A stretch of DNA of 37,916 nt from Flavobacterium sp. (GTDB lineage Bacteria; Bacteroidota; Bacteroidia; Flavobacteriales; Flavobacteriaceae). A model generated the notes under the pieces. The model saw only the letters and a list, made by a program, of their open reading frames with translations, had not been told where the DNA came from and searched no databases. The stretch is from the NCBI RefSeq assembly GCF_027533505.1, contig NZ_JAPZUB010000021.1, forward strand, positions 1 through 37,916, in the 5' to 3' direction. The position numbers were made by a program, and so were the translations under genes. How positions within the stretch are numbered: position 1 is the stretch's first letter; the number at the start of each line of letters is the position of its first letter. Positions 8,779 through 17,149 of this stretch are shown in pieces.

Positions 8779-9570
8779 TTACAAATCTTGGGCGTTGGCG
8801 ATTAATTCAGCAATGTCTAATACTTTGACTTCACCTTCTTTTTCAAAATGCTTCACACCATCGGTCATCATGGTATTACAAAAAGGGCAACCGGCTGCAA
8901 TTACCTCAGGTTTGGTTTCCAAAGCATCTTCGGTGCGCTCGATATTGACGTCTTTGTTCCCTTTTTCAGGTTCTTTAAACATTTGAGCACCTCCAGCTCC
9001 ACAGCATAAGCCGTTGGCACGGGATCGTTTCATTTCGACCAATTCGGCGTCCAATTTTTCAATCAAAGCCCGTGGCGCTTCATACACATTATTGGCACGT
9101 CCCAAGTAACATGGGTCATGAAATGTGATGCGTTTTCCTTTATAGGTGCCCCCTTCAATTTTTAAACGCCCCTCGTCCAATAAGGATTTAAGAAATTGGG
9201 TATGGTGAATAACTTCATAATGTCCCCCCAGTTCTGGATATTCATTTTTCAGCGTATTGAAACAATGGGGACAAGCGGTAACGATTTTTTTTGCCTCATA
9301 CGCATTCAAAACCTGAATATTCATCATGGCTTGCATTTGAAACAAAAACTCATTTCCTGCACGTTTCGCTGGATCGCCAGTACAGGATTCTTCTGTCCCT
9401 AATACCGCGAACGATACATTTGCATTGTTCAAAATTTTGACGAATGCTTTGGTAATTCGTTTGGCGCGATCGTCAAAGCTTCCTGCGCATCCCACCCAAA
9501 AAACCACTTCAGGTTGTTGCCCTTGCGCCATCATCTCGGCCATTGTCGGTACATTTAAAATTTCAGCCAT
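8779..9570 (-). CDS. (Fe-S)-binding protein with two CCG domains (HdrB/LutA-like)
   Basis: This 263-aa soluble protein has two cysteine-rich (CCG) modules, the fold of heterodisulfide reductase subunit B, GlpC and lactate-oxidation LutA. Module 1 has C28 (VGCAG), C63 (ESCTGD, so CTG instead of CCG), C100 and C103 (CPHC). Module 2 has C154 (HDPCYLGR), C189-C190 (LCCGAGG), C228 and C231 (CPFC). Such modules bind 4Fe-4S clusters that pass electrons to or from a quinone or thiol. The membrane 4Fe-4S protein two genes upstream has the ferredoxin half, so together they look like a split HdrD/GlpC-type electron-transfer unit. No flavoprotein or dehydrogenase partner is present here. The donor and acceptor are unknown. 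Confidence 0.88.
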   Translation of the reverse strand: MAEILNVPTMAEMMAQGQQPEVVFWVGCAGSFDDRAKRITKAFVKILNNANVSFAVLGTEESCTGDPAKRAGNEFLFQMQAMMNIQVLNAYEAKKIVTACPHCFNTLKNEYPELGGHYEVIHHTQFLKSLLDEGRLKIEGGTYKGKRITFHDPCYLGRANNVYEAPRALIEKLDAELVEMKRSRANGLCCGAGGAQMFKEPEKGNKDVNIERTEDALETKPEVIAAGCPFCNTMMTDGVKHFEKEGEVKVLDIAELIANAQDL

Positions 9571-9597
9571 AGTTCAATTCGTTTGAAAATATTCTAA

Positions 9598-10044
9598 CTA
9601 TTCATGTTTCCCATCATCAAAGACTTGGATGGTGACTTCTTTTTCGATTAAATCGGTAAACTTCCCACGGTATCGGGTTGCTTTGACCAAGTGGTTGTCA
9701 ATCCAGTGGTAGTTTCCGCCACGGGGTTTTCCAAATAAAATGCCGTGGTATTTGAAACCGTGTTGTTTTAACCACGTTTCGGTATACGCACGATGCGCTT
9801 CGGTACGGGAGGTAAAGAAAAAAATCACATGACCTTCGTCGTACCATTTGTTGAGCGTAATCAAGGCATCGGGATAAACTTCTGCGGTTAACATGCGCTC
9901 GGGTTCTTCATTCGGAATATCATCACAAATCGTTCCATCAATATCGATGAGGTAATTTTTGATGCCTTCCGGTAAAATAGGGCTAAGATGCTGTCCATTT
10001 TCAGTAACAGACTGTAAAGACTTTTCAATGTCTTCTGATTTCAT
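9598..10044 (-). CDS. HAD-like phosphatase, 148 aa
   Basis: This is a small HAD-superfamily hydrolase. Motif I is DIDGT (D34 nucleophile, D36 acid/base), motif II is FTSR (T78), the motif III Lys is probably K106 (GKPRGG) and the motif IV Asp is D116 (WIDNH). There is no room for a large cap domain, which resembles polynucleotide kinase/phosphatase- and LNS2-type HADs. I recall similar flavobacterial proteins being annotated 'phosphoheptose isomerase', but no SIS fold is visible, so that label looks wrong. It lies between the two Fe-S genes, 27 bp from the downstream one, and is preceded by a 93-bp gap with a hairpin. The substrate is unknown. A sugar or nucleotide monophosphate is a reasonable guess. 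Confidence 0.75.
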   Translation of the reverse strand: MKSEDIEKSLQSVTENGQHLSPILPEGIKNYLIDIDGTICDDIPNEEPERMLTAEVYPDALITLNKWYDEGHVIFFFTSRTEAHRAYTETWLKQHGFKYHGILFGKPRGGNYHWIDNHLVKATRYRGKFTDLIEKEVTIQVFDDGKHE

Positions 10045-10077
10045 GATTTCGAATTTTTGATTAGATTCATTTGTTCT

Positions 10078-10110
10078 GTTCCATTCCCGCCCTCACATTA
10101 GGAATGGTTC
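10078..10110 (-). repeat. intergenic hairpin in the minus operon
   Basis: CCATTCC (10081-10087) and GGAATGG (10101-10107) are perfect complements around a 13-nt loop. Beyond a symmetric TT/TT internal loop, CTG and CAG pair as well. A second small hairpin, GATGC-CAT-GCATC (10122-10134), lies just after the stop of the membrane Fe-S gene. Neither is followed by a T-run on the minus strand, so a processing or mRNA-stability element is more likely than a terminator. Confidence 0.45.
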
Positions 10111-10137
10111 AGTTATAGTTTGATGCCATGCATCGCG

Positions 10138-11460
10138 TTACTCACTTTTCCAATTCAAACGATCCATTTGGTTGTATTGCCATGGAGCGCCGTTATTTTC
10201 AATATTCGTCATCATTGCGTTGAGCGATTGTGGTGCAGCACTTTGCTCCATGACCAAATAGCGTCGCATATCCATGATAATTGATAACGGACTTATATTT
10301 ACGGGACACTCTTCTACACAAGCATTGCACGAAGTACAGGCCCATAGTTCTTCAGTCGTAATATAATCATTCAACAACGATTTGTTATCCGGAACAAACA
10401 CCCCTTTGTTGGTATCGATGTTTCGACTTACTTCTTCCAAACGATCGCGGGTATCCATCATAATTTTTCGGGGAGACAATTTTTTACCCGTTTGGTTCGC
10501 TGGACAAGAAGAGGTACAACGCCCACATTCGGTACACGTATAGGCATTCAGCAACTGTACCCAATTCAAATCCATGACATCACTCGCTCCAAATTTAGCA
10601 GGAACCACATCGGTTGAAACAGGAGCCGCAAAAGGATCAGCGTTGGGATCCATCATTAATTGTACCTCACGAGTAACACTCTCCAGATTATCAAGCTTAC
10701 CTTTGGCATTCAGGTCCGCATAATAGGTATTTGGAAAAGCCAATAAAATGTGCAAATGTTTAGAGTAATATAAATAATTCAAGAAAATCAAAATGCCTAC
10801 AATATGCATCCACCAGAAGGTTCGCTCTAATAACACTACCGTACCTTCATTAAGTCCATTGAAGATTGGACTGATAAAATGACTCACAGGGAACGAACCT
10901 GCACTCACATAATGCGAAGCACCTGCTTGTTGCAACCAAAAATCGGAAGCATTCATCAACAAGAACAATGACATTAATACAATTTCAAAATACAAAATAA
11001 TGTTGGCGTCACTTTTCGGCTTTCCCTCCAAATCCGTACTCGCAAAACGACCAAGTTTCAACACATTTCGTCGTGCCCAAAACACAACAACAGCCACCAA
11101 AACAAGAACCGCCAACACTTCAAAAGAACCGATTAAGAAACTGTAAAAGCCACCCATAAAGGCAAATATGCGGTGGGTACCAAAAAGTCCGTCGATAACA
11201 ATCTCGAGCATTTCAATATTGATGATCACAAATCCCACGTACACCAAAATATGCATGATTCCCGAAACAGGGCGTTTTACCATTTTGGACTGTCCCAAGG
11301 CAATCATCAACATATTGTTCCAACGCGCTTTTGGATTATCAGATCGGTTGACCGCTTGTCCTAACTTGATGTTACGCATTAACTTTTTGACATTAAGGGC
11401 AAAATACCCCACGCCAATTGCCAAAATGACCGCAAAGAAAATATTATCCAAATATTCCAT
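10138..11460 (-). CDS. membrane 4Fe-4S dicluster oxidoreductase subunit
   Basis: This is a 440-aa membrane protein. Hydrophobic segments at about 6-23, 68-88, 100-128, 155-170 and 208-232 form an N-terminal domain like the cytochrome b/NarI-type membrane anchors. The C-terminal soluble part has two classical 4Fe-4S ferredoxin motifs, C309-C312-C315-C319 (CTECGRCTSSCP) and C375-C378-C381-C385 (CTSCNACVEECP). Several membrane-region His (for example H70, H96, H219) could ligate haem, which is inference. With the CCG protein downstream it would form a quinone-linked electron-transfer module resembling HdrDE/GlpC or DsrMK. It starts 6 bp after the MCE gene stop, so it is co-transcribed with it. 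Confidence 0.87.
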   Translation of the reverse strand: MEYLDNIFFAVILAIGVGYFALNVKKLMRNIKLGQAVNRSDNPKARWNNMLMIALGQSKMVKRPVSGIMHILVYVGFVIINIEMLEIVIDGLFGTHRIFAFMGGFYSFLIGSFEVLAVLVLVAVVVFWARRNVLKLGRFASTDLEGKPKSDANIILYFEIVLMSLFLLMNASDFWLQQAGASHYVSAGSFPVSHFISPIFNGLNEGTVVLLERTFWWMHIVGILIFLNYLYYSKHLHILLAFPNTYYADLNAKGKLDNLESVTREVQLMMDPNADPFAAPVSTDVVPAKFGASDVMDLNWVQLLNAYTCTECGRCTSSCPANQTGKKLSPRKIMMDTRDRLEEVSRNIDTNKGVFVPDNKSLLNDYITTEELWACTSCNACVEECPVNISPLSIIMDMRRYLVMEQSAAPQSLNAMMTNIENNGAPWQYNQMDRLNWKSE

Positions 11461-11466
11461 CGTATT

Positions 11467-12426
11467 TTATTTTTTTATCGTATCGGCAACAGGAGCCACA
11501 TACGGTTTATTTTTTTTACCAAACAAGGACACGTTTACATAACGTGTCGGATTTAAACGCAAATCTTGCAACAACAGTTCCAATTCTTTGGACGTTTTAG
11601 TGAAATTGGCATACAACTGCTCGTCTTTCATTAATTTACCCATCGTCCCTTTTCCGGCTTCCATTTGCTGCAATAGAAGATTTACATTTTTTAAAGTTTC
11701 ATCCAATTTAGCCACGGTTTCAGACCAATTGGCTTTGGCTAAATCGTCGGAAATTTTCACAAAATTAGCTGAAGCTTTTTCTGCGTTAGCCATGGTCCCT
11801 TTGATGTTTTTTTGGTTTTCGACCAACATCGTATTGGTTTGGGCTCCTGCTTGTTGAAATGCTATCAACATGGCATCGAGGTGCGCCAAACTTTGACGCA
11901 AATTCTCTTTGGTAGAAGCATCCATCACCTGATTGATGTTTTCCATCATCGCGTTGGTATTGTCTAGCAACTTCAACACTTTTACTTTCAACGGTTCAAT
12001 TTGACGCGCAATCTCCTCGGTAAGTCCCAATTTGGTTGCCGGAACCAACTGCCCTCCATCGGGAATTAAATTTCCAGAGGCCGCGGGAATAATGGCTATT
12101 TGTTTTCCTCCTATCGGACTCGGTGCATAGATTTCAGCTTTACTTCCTTCTTTGATGGGAAAATCGGTATTGATTTGCAATGCTACTGTGATTTTTGCAG
12201 TTTCATTGTCCAAACTCACAGCACTCACTTTCCCGATGGTTAAACCGTTGATAGTAACCGGAGCCGATTTTTCTAATCCTTCCACATTATCATAAACCAC
12301 ATACAAAACCCGTTGTTTACTCAATATGTCTTTACCCTTCAAAAAACTATAGCCCCATATAAAAAGGAGTATGGAGGCAATGACGAGTATGGCTGTTTTT
12401 AATTCCCGAGTTAGTTTCAAAATCAA
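11467..12426 (-). CDS. MCE-family (MlaD-like) lipid-transport protein
   Basis: This 319-aa protein is anchored by one N-terminal membrane helix (about residues 12-28). The MCE domain (about 38-115) follows, with the typical VTINGLTIGKVSAV segment and the APSPIGGKQIAIIP end. A long helical region follows (about 135-290) rich in Asn/Gln/Lys, as in MCE proteins that build a periplasmic channel or needle. MlaD binds phospholipids and works with an ABC transporter (MlaEF). No mlaE or mlaF gene is in the window, so its permease must be encoded elsewhere. It follows the amidase by 28 bp and precedes the membrane Fe-S gene by 6 bp. The coupling to the amidase suggests envelope-maintenance expression. 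Confidence 0.88.
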   Translation of the reverse strand: MILKLTRELKTAILVIASILLFIWGYSFLKGKDILSKQRVLYVVYDNVEGLEKSAPVTINGLTIGKVSAVSLDNETAKITVALQINTDFPIKEGSKAEIYAPSPIGGKQIAIIPAASGNLIPDGGQLVPATKLGLTEEIARQIEPLKVKVLKLLDNTNAMMENINQVMDASTKENLRQSLAHLDAMLIAFQQAGAQTNTMLVENQKNIKGTMANAEKASANFVKISDDLAKANWSETVAKLDETLKNVNLLLQQMEAGKGTMGKLMKDEQLYANFTKTSKELELLLQDLRLNPTRYVNVSLFGKKNKPYVAPVADTIKK

Positions 12427-12454
12427 CTATTTTTTAAGCTGCAAATTTATAATT

Positions 12455-13615
12455 TTATTTCATAGCTTCTTGCACCGAAACGCTCTTTCCATCTTTAAAT
12501 GCAATTACAAATGCTTGGGTATACCCTTTGGATTTGGCTTCTTGCAATAACTTTTTAGCTTCTTCATAATTAGCCGTTTGTCCGTAGGTGTATTTATACA
12601 ATCCTGCGGGGGTTTGTGTCACTTCAATATTTTTTAACCCGTTAAAATTTGACGGAACCGTTTCCAACTTCTTGGCACTTGCTGAGATTTGAACTTTAAA
12701 AACTACCCCTTTAGTGACCGGTTTGTCCACAATTTTCGGTTCTGTCTTTTTGATAACCGTATCTTTTTTGGAAGGCGAAGGTGGTACCGGCAACTCCTCA
12801 ACCCGTTGGGAGGGTTTCACTGAATCGGAATTGTCTTCTCCGTCAAAATGATCTTTTTTATAACTTAAAATGGCTTTGTAAATCGCATCCGCTATTTCAT
12901 TTTGCCCTTCTTCTGAATCCAATCGTGCGCCTTCCACAGGATTGGAGACAAATCCCGTTTCAATCAATACTCGTGGCATATAGGCTTTGTGCAAAACCAT
13001 ATAAGGAGCTTGTTTTACACCTCCACCACGACTTTTTTTACCCAACATTTTTACGAAATTATCTTGAATTTTGGCCGCAAGTGCGATACTATTCTCCAAA
13101 AACTCCTCTTGCATAAGCATCATGCCCAGCATCGTCTCGGGTTTTCGAGGATCGTATCCTTCATATTTTTGTTTGTAATCCTTTTCTAAGGTAATTACCG
13201 CGTTCTCTCGTTTGGCCGCTTCCAAGTTAGAAGCGTTTTTGGACATACCCATTACATAGGTTTCAGTACCATCGGCGGCGGGATTTTTGTTGGCATTACA
13301 GTGAACAGAAACAAAAATACTTGCATCGGCGCGATTCGCAATATTAGCACGTTCAATCAAATCAATAAACACATCGGTTTTTCGGGTGTAAATCACTTCA
13401 ATACCATTGTGTTTCTCTAATAATTTTCCAACTTTGAGTACAATTGCTAAATTGATATTTTTCTCAATATGTCCATTATATACGGCTCCAAAATCGTGAT
13501 CGCCATGCCCTGCATCAAGGGCTACTTTAAATTTTGACGTTTGTGCTACTAGTCCACTGAGGGTGAAAGTAAAACAAAAAAACACTACTATCGCTCGCGC
13601 AAAGGGTTGACTCAT
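12455..13615 (-). CDS. N-acetylmuramoyl-L-alanine amidase with C-terminal SPOR domain
   Basis: This is a periplasmic zinc amidase that removes stem peptides from peptidoglycan. The signal peptide covers residues 1-24 (GLVAQ). The Amidase_3 domain (about 29-235) has the zinc ligands H37 (DAGHG), E51 (HIEKN) and H105 (SVHCNAN), and the catalytic E219 (IETGFVSN). A Pro/Lys-rich linker (about 255-300) leads to a SPOR-like domain (about 303-383; VVFKVQISAS... to AFVIAFKDGK), which in other bacteria binds denuded glycan at division sites. It is the first gene of the long minus-strand run and is divergent from lptD. I saw no clear TAnnTTTG box for it in the 130-bp intergenic region. Confidence 0.92.
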   Translation of the reverse strand: MSQPFARAIVVFFCFTFTLSGLVAQTSKFKVALDAGHGDHDFGAVYNGHIEKNINLAIVLKVGKLLEKHNGIEVIYTRKTDVFIDLIERANIANRADASIFVSVHCNANKNPAADGTETYVMGMSKNASNLEAAKRENAVITLEKDYKQKYEGYDPRKPETMLGMMLMQEEFLENSIALAAKIQDNFVKMLGKKSRGGGVKQAPYMVLHKAYMPRVLIETGFVSNPVEGARLDSEEGQNEIADAIYKAILSYKKDHFDGEDNSDSVKPSQRVEELPVPPSPSKKDTVIKKTEPKIVDKPVTKGVVFKVQISASAKKLETVPSNFNGLKNIEVTQTPAGLYKYTYGQTANYEEAKKLLQEAKSKGYTQAFVIAFKDGKSVSVQEAMK

Positions 13616-13675
13616 AATTCTAATCGTTAATTTTAATTAAATCCGTAAAAGGATAAAATAATTTATTAGCTATTT

Positions 13676-13699
13676 TTGACGAAATAATATGTAAGTTTG
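13676..13699 (+). promoter_or_regulatory. Bacteroidota-type promoter for lptD-ridA
   Basis: TAAGTTTG (13692-13699) matches the Bacteroidota -7 consensus TAnnTTTG exactly. A TTG lies upstream at 13676-13678, but only 13 nt away, closer than the usual spacing. Transcription would begin near 13706, giving a leader of about 40 nt before the TTG start codon at 13747. Confidence 0.55.
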
Positions 13700-13746
13700 C
13701 CCGTCAAAAATCGGACCACATTTTTACAAAAATAGTATTAATCCTG

Positions 13747-16341
13747 TTGCGTACCAAGATATTTTATATCGTTTTATTAGCCGTTTTCCTAACATGGGGA
13801 AGCTCAAGCAGCTATGGTCAGGTAACTACTTCAAATTCATCGACTCCCAACGAAAAATTAGTCAAAGTCACCCCTTCTGATTCGATTACTAAAGGAAAAA
13901 AATACTTGGAAAGTATCGTCGACTATTACGGAAAATCCTATGTGAAGTTTGACCAAAAAAAGCAAATCATCACCATGATGGATGAGGCGGTTTTGAAGTA
14001 CATGGATTACGAGTTGAAGGCGGGTATTATTGTTTTTGATTATAAAAATGACGAAGTATATGCAGGTCGTTTAAAAGATACGGCGGGAAATTACATTCAA
14101 TATCCTGTTTTTAAACAAGGTGCTACAGTAGTGGAGCCCGACTCGATTCGATTTAACTTTAAAACCAAAAAAGCAAAGGTTTGGAATTCGCGTACTAAGC
14201 AACAAGAATTGAACATCCTCGCTGAAATCTCCAAAAAAGAAAATGATTCGGTGTATTTTATGAAGGGAGCTCGGTTTACGACTTCTGAAAATGTGGAAGA
14301 TCCGGAGTACTATTTTTTGGCACGAAAAGTAAAATTTGTACCCAATAAAAAAGTGGTCGTCGGGTTTACCAACATGTATATCTATAACGTCCCTACCCCT
14401 ATTGCGGTTCCTTTTGCCTTTTTCCCTATAACCACCAAAGCGCGGTCTGGCATTATCATTCCAGCCTACGGGCAAAGCAATTCCCGCGGCTTCTTTTTGC
14501 AAAATGGCGGGTATTATTTTGCTTTGAGTGATCATTATGATTTGGCTTTATTGGGCGATTATTTTACCAATGGGAGTTATGCTTTACGGGCCGAGACCAA
14601 TTACAGTAAGCGCTATCATTTTAATGGCACGTTTAATTTGCGTTTTGAAAATCAAATTTCCGGTGAACGCGGATTTCCAGGCTATGCCAAACAAAATATT
14701 TACAACATTCAATGGAACCACTCGAAAGATGCTAAATCCAATCCCAATTCCCGATTTTCAGCCTCGGTCAACTTAGGAAGTAGCCGCTATTTTCAGCAAT
14801 CCTTAAACATCAACAACTTGGGGTCGCAGTTGAACAATACCTTGAGCTCGTCGATTACCTATTCCAAAACGTTCAATACCGAACCCCAAATAAACATTAC
14901 CGCTTCGGCTACGCATACGCAAAACAACCAAACGCAACAAATTGATATGACCTTGCCTACACTACAAGGAAGTGTAGACCGAATTTTCCCTTTTGCGCCC
15001 AAAAGTGGGGTCAAAAAAGGAATCATTCAAAACATCAATTTTCAATACAATGTCAACGGACGAAATCAGTTTCGGGTTCAAGAGGAATTTTTCTTCCGAA
15101 AAGAAATGTTCGATACGGCACAAATCGGGATGCAACATTCGATTCCGCTGCAAACCAATTTTAAATTGTTTCAGTTTTTTAGCGTGACTACTTCCCTGAA
15201 TTACAACGAGGTTTGGGTTAACAAAACTATTCGTAAAAGCTTCAATACAGCAACCAATGAAGTGGTTACAACGCAAGTTAGTGGAATTGATGCTTTTCGT
15301 ACCTATTCCATCAATAATTCCATAGGAACAACCATTTATGGGAATTTTAAATTTAAAGGCGAGGGGCGTCTCAAGGCCATTCGTCATACCATTCGCCCTA
15401 CATTAACGCATTCGTATACGCCTGGATTTGATCAATATTTTGACAATTATGTATCCAACAGTGCAGGAACGGTATTGCGGTATACACGATTTGAAAGTGG
15501 GATTTATGGCGCTCCTTCCAATGCATTATCCAACGCGCTTGATATTTCCATTGTAAATGTTTTGGAGGCAAAAGTTCGCGATCGGGATTCAACCAAAACA
15601 GAATTGAAAAAGATATTTTTATTAAATAATCTTACCGTAGGAACTCGCTATAATTTTGCCGCACCCACTTTTCGACTGGGAACGTTCAACATGACGGGCG
15701 GAACTTCTTTGTTTAAGGAAAAAATGAGTGTCAACTTTGCTGCGGTTTTTGACCCCTATCAATTGGATGCTTCCAAGGTACGGGTGGAAAAATTTGTATG
15801 GGACAATGGCGGTTTTTTGCGCATGACAAGTGCCAATGTAACCATCAATTACACCTTTAACAGCTCGGGTGAGCCCCCCAAAGAAAATGTGCAAGGGCTT
15901 CGCAACGGAGGACGTGGGGACAATTTGTTTGGAGCCAATGAAGAAATCAATCGTATGGAAGACAAAGAGGAAAAAGAAGACTCCTTTGCTGGTTTTTATA
16001 AGTCGATTATTCCATGGGATATCAATTTAGCTTATGCCCTCACCTATTCCAATGATCGCGGTCAAAATGAGATTACGGGCAATTCCCTTATGATTGCGGC
16101 CAATACTACGCTCACTTCCAAATGGACTTTGGGGGTTTCAACTGGGTATGACTTTAAAAATAACGGTATTGTGGCGACTAATTTACGCATCAATAGAGAT
16201 TTAGACAGCTGGAGCATGAACTTCAATTGGAGTCCTTTTGGATTGAATCAATTCTGGGGCTTTTTCATTGGAATCAAGTCCGGTATGTTAAGCGATATTA
16301 AGTGGGATAAAAATTCACAACCGGACCGAACCTTACGATAA
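13747..16341 (+). CDS. lptD: LPS-assembly protein LptD (OstA-like), Bacteroidota type
   Basis: LptD inserts lipopolysaccharide into the outer leaflet of the outer membrane. This 864-aa protein has a signal peptide (about 1-24, SSSYGQ), an N-terminal OstA-like jellyroll (about 55-190), and a large C-terminal barrel with many alternating strands (about 215-864). The conserved segment IYNVPTPIAVPFAFFPI plus GIIIPAYG is typical of LptD in this phylum. The start is TTG: the frame upstream holds no ATG, and the signal peptide begins right at this codon with an exact -7 promoter box 48 bp upstream. It is divergent from the amidase and abuts ridA (1 bp between stop and ATG). It lacks obvious paired cysteines like those of E. 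coli LptD. Confidence 0.85.
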   Translation: MRTKIFYIVLLAVFLTWGSSSSYGQVTTSNSSTPNEKLVKVTPSDSITKGKKYLESIVDYYGKSYVKFDQKKQIITMMDEAVLKYMDYELKAGIIVFDYKNDEVYAGRLKDTAGNYIQYPVFKQGATVVEPDSIRFNFKTKKAKVWNSRTKQQELNILAEISKKENDSVYFMKGARFTTSENVEDPEYYFLARKVKFVPNKKVVVGFTNMYIYNVPTPIAVPFAFFPITTKARSGIIIPAYGQSNSRGFFLQNGGYYFALSDHYDLALLGDYFTNGSYALRAETNYSKRYHFNGTFNLRFENQISGERGFPGYAKQNIYNIQWNHSKDAKSNPNSRFSASVNLGSSRYFQQSLNINNLGSQLNNTLSSSITYSKTFNTEPQINITASATHTQNNQTQQIDMTLPTLQGSVDRIFPFAPKSGVKKGIIQNINFQYNVNGRNQFRVQEEFFFRKEMFDTAQIGMQHSIPLQTNFKLFQFFSVTTSLNYNEVWVNKTIRKSFNTATNEVVTTQVSGIDAFRTYSINNSIGTTIYGNFKFKGEGRLKAIRHTIRPTLTHSYTPGFDQYFDNYVSNSAGTVLRYTRFESGIYGAPSNALSNALDISIVNVLEAKVRDRDSTKTELKKIFLLNNLTVGTRYNFAAPTFRLGTFNMTGGTSLFKEKMSVNFAAVFDPYQLDASKVRVEKFVWDNGGFLRMTSANVTINYTFNSSGEPPKENVQGLRNGGRGDNLFGANEEINRMEDKEEKEDSFAGFYKSIIPWDINLAYALTYSNDRGQNEITGNSLMIAANTTLTSKWTLGVSTGYDFKNNGIVATNLRINRDLDSWSMNFNWSPFGLNQFWGFFIGIKSGMLSDIKWDKNSQPDRTLR

Positions 16342-16342
16342 T

Positions 16343-16723
16343 ATGAAAAAAATTATTTTTACAACAAACGCTCCTGCTCCTATTGGCCCCTACAATCAAG
16401 CCGTTTTGGTGGGTAATACGCTTTACACCTCTGGTCAAATTGCACTCCATCCCGAAACAGGCGAATTGGTCGTTTCGGATATTGAAGCGGAGACCCAACA
16501 AGTCATGGAAAACATGAAAGCCGTATTGGCTGCTGCTGAAATGGATTTTTCACACGTGGTTAAAACAACCATTTTTATCATGAACATGGGTGATTTTGCG
16601 CGCATCAATGCGGTGTACGCTCGTTATTTTGATGAAAAAACGGCTCCGGCTCGAGAAACTGTTCAAGTGGCTTGTTTGCCCAAAAATGTCAATGTGGAAA
16701 TCGCTATGATTGCCATCAAATAA
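16343..16723 (+). CDS. ridA: RidA family enamine/imine deaminase
   Basis: This is a 126-aa trimeric YjgF/YER057c/UK114 protein, full length. It hydrolyses reactive 2-aminoacrylate and related enamines released by PLP enzymes, in the cytoplasm. Conserved landmarks are APAPIGPYNQA (10-20), LYTSGQIAL (27-35) and R104 in APARETVQV, the Arg equivalent to the essential R105 of Salmonella RidA. The ATG lies one base after the lptD stop, so it is translated from the lptD mRNA. It ends 2 bp from the convergent mgsA stop, inside a 14-bp palindrome. Confidence 0.93.
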   Translation: MKKIIFTTNAPAPIGPYNQAVLVGNTLYTSGQIALHPETGELVVSDIEAETQQVMENMKAVLAAAEMDFSHVVKTTIFIMNMGDFARINAVYARYFDEKTAPARETVQVACLPKNVNVEIAMIAIK

Positions 16724-16731
16724 GCTTATTT
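16718..16731. repeat. 14-bp perfect palindrome at convergent ridA/mgsA stops
   Basis: AAATAAGCTTATTT carries the TAA of ridA on + and the TAA of mgsA on -. It is short and A/T-rich, so at most a weak terminator. No other terminator-like structure separates the two convergent genes, so their transcripts may overlap. Confidence 0.5.
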
Positions 16732-17094
16732 CTGTAACGTGGCTACCAAACGTTTTGCTGTAGCCTCATTGGTGGCCAACGGTACATTGTGAACATCACA
16801 AATGCGAATAAGCATGTTGATGTCGGCTTCGTGTGCGTGACTGGATGCAGGATCTTTAAAAAACAAGACCATCTGTGTTTTTCCTTCAGCGACTCGGGCG
16901 GCAATTTGGGCATCACCGCCCATGGGTCCCGATAAATAGCGTTTGACCTTAAATCCAGCAGCTATCGCTTTACTTCCTGTTGTTCCAGTAGCAATAATTT
17001 TGACTCCTTCTTGTTGCAACAAGGTTTTGTTTTCGTTTAAAAACTGAACCATATCGGCTTTTTTCCCGTCATGGGCAATTATGGCAATTTCCAT
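16726..17094 (-). CDS. mgsA: methylglyoxal synthase
   Basis: MgsA converts dihydroxyacetone phosphate to methylglyoxal and phosphate, a phosphate-releasing bypass of lower glycolysis. The 122-aa protein aligns by eye with E. coli MgsA: ATGTTG (35-40), SGPMGGD with D61 (E. coli Asp71), FFKDP with D81 (Asp91), H88 (His98) and D91 (Asp101), so all key residues are present. The frame is open further upstream (to 17124), but the ATG at 17092-17094 is the one that fits the family, because the upstream extension runs into a terminator hairpin. It is downstream of pfkA, gapA and the kinase gene, but an intrinsic terminator lies about 20 bp before its start. It is convergent with ridA. Confidence 0.93.
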   Translation of the reverse strand: MEIAIIAHDGKKADMVQFLNENKTLLQQEGVKIIATGTTGSKAIAAGFKVKRYLSGPMGGDAQIAARVAEGKTQMVLFFKDPASSHAHEADINMLIRICDVHNVPLATNEATAKRLVATLQK

Positions 17095-17111
17095 AGTTCC
17101 GTATTTTGTAT

Positions 17112-17138
17112 AAAAAAACTCCAAAAAAATGGAGTTTT
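17112..17138 (-). terminator. intrinsic terminator after the kinase gene, just upstream of mgsA
   Basis: The arms AAAACTCCA (17115-17123) and TGGAGTTTT (17130-17138) are perfect 9-bp complements around a 6-nt loop. Read on the minus strand, the stem runs into a seven-base T-tract (complement of 17112-17118). It lies 11 bp after the kinase stop and ends about 20 bp before the mgsA ATG. Confidence 0.8.
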
Positions 17139-17149
17139 AAAGTGAATTA

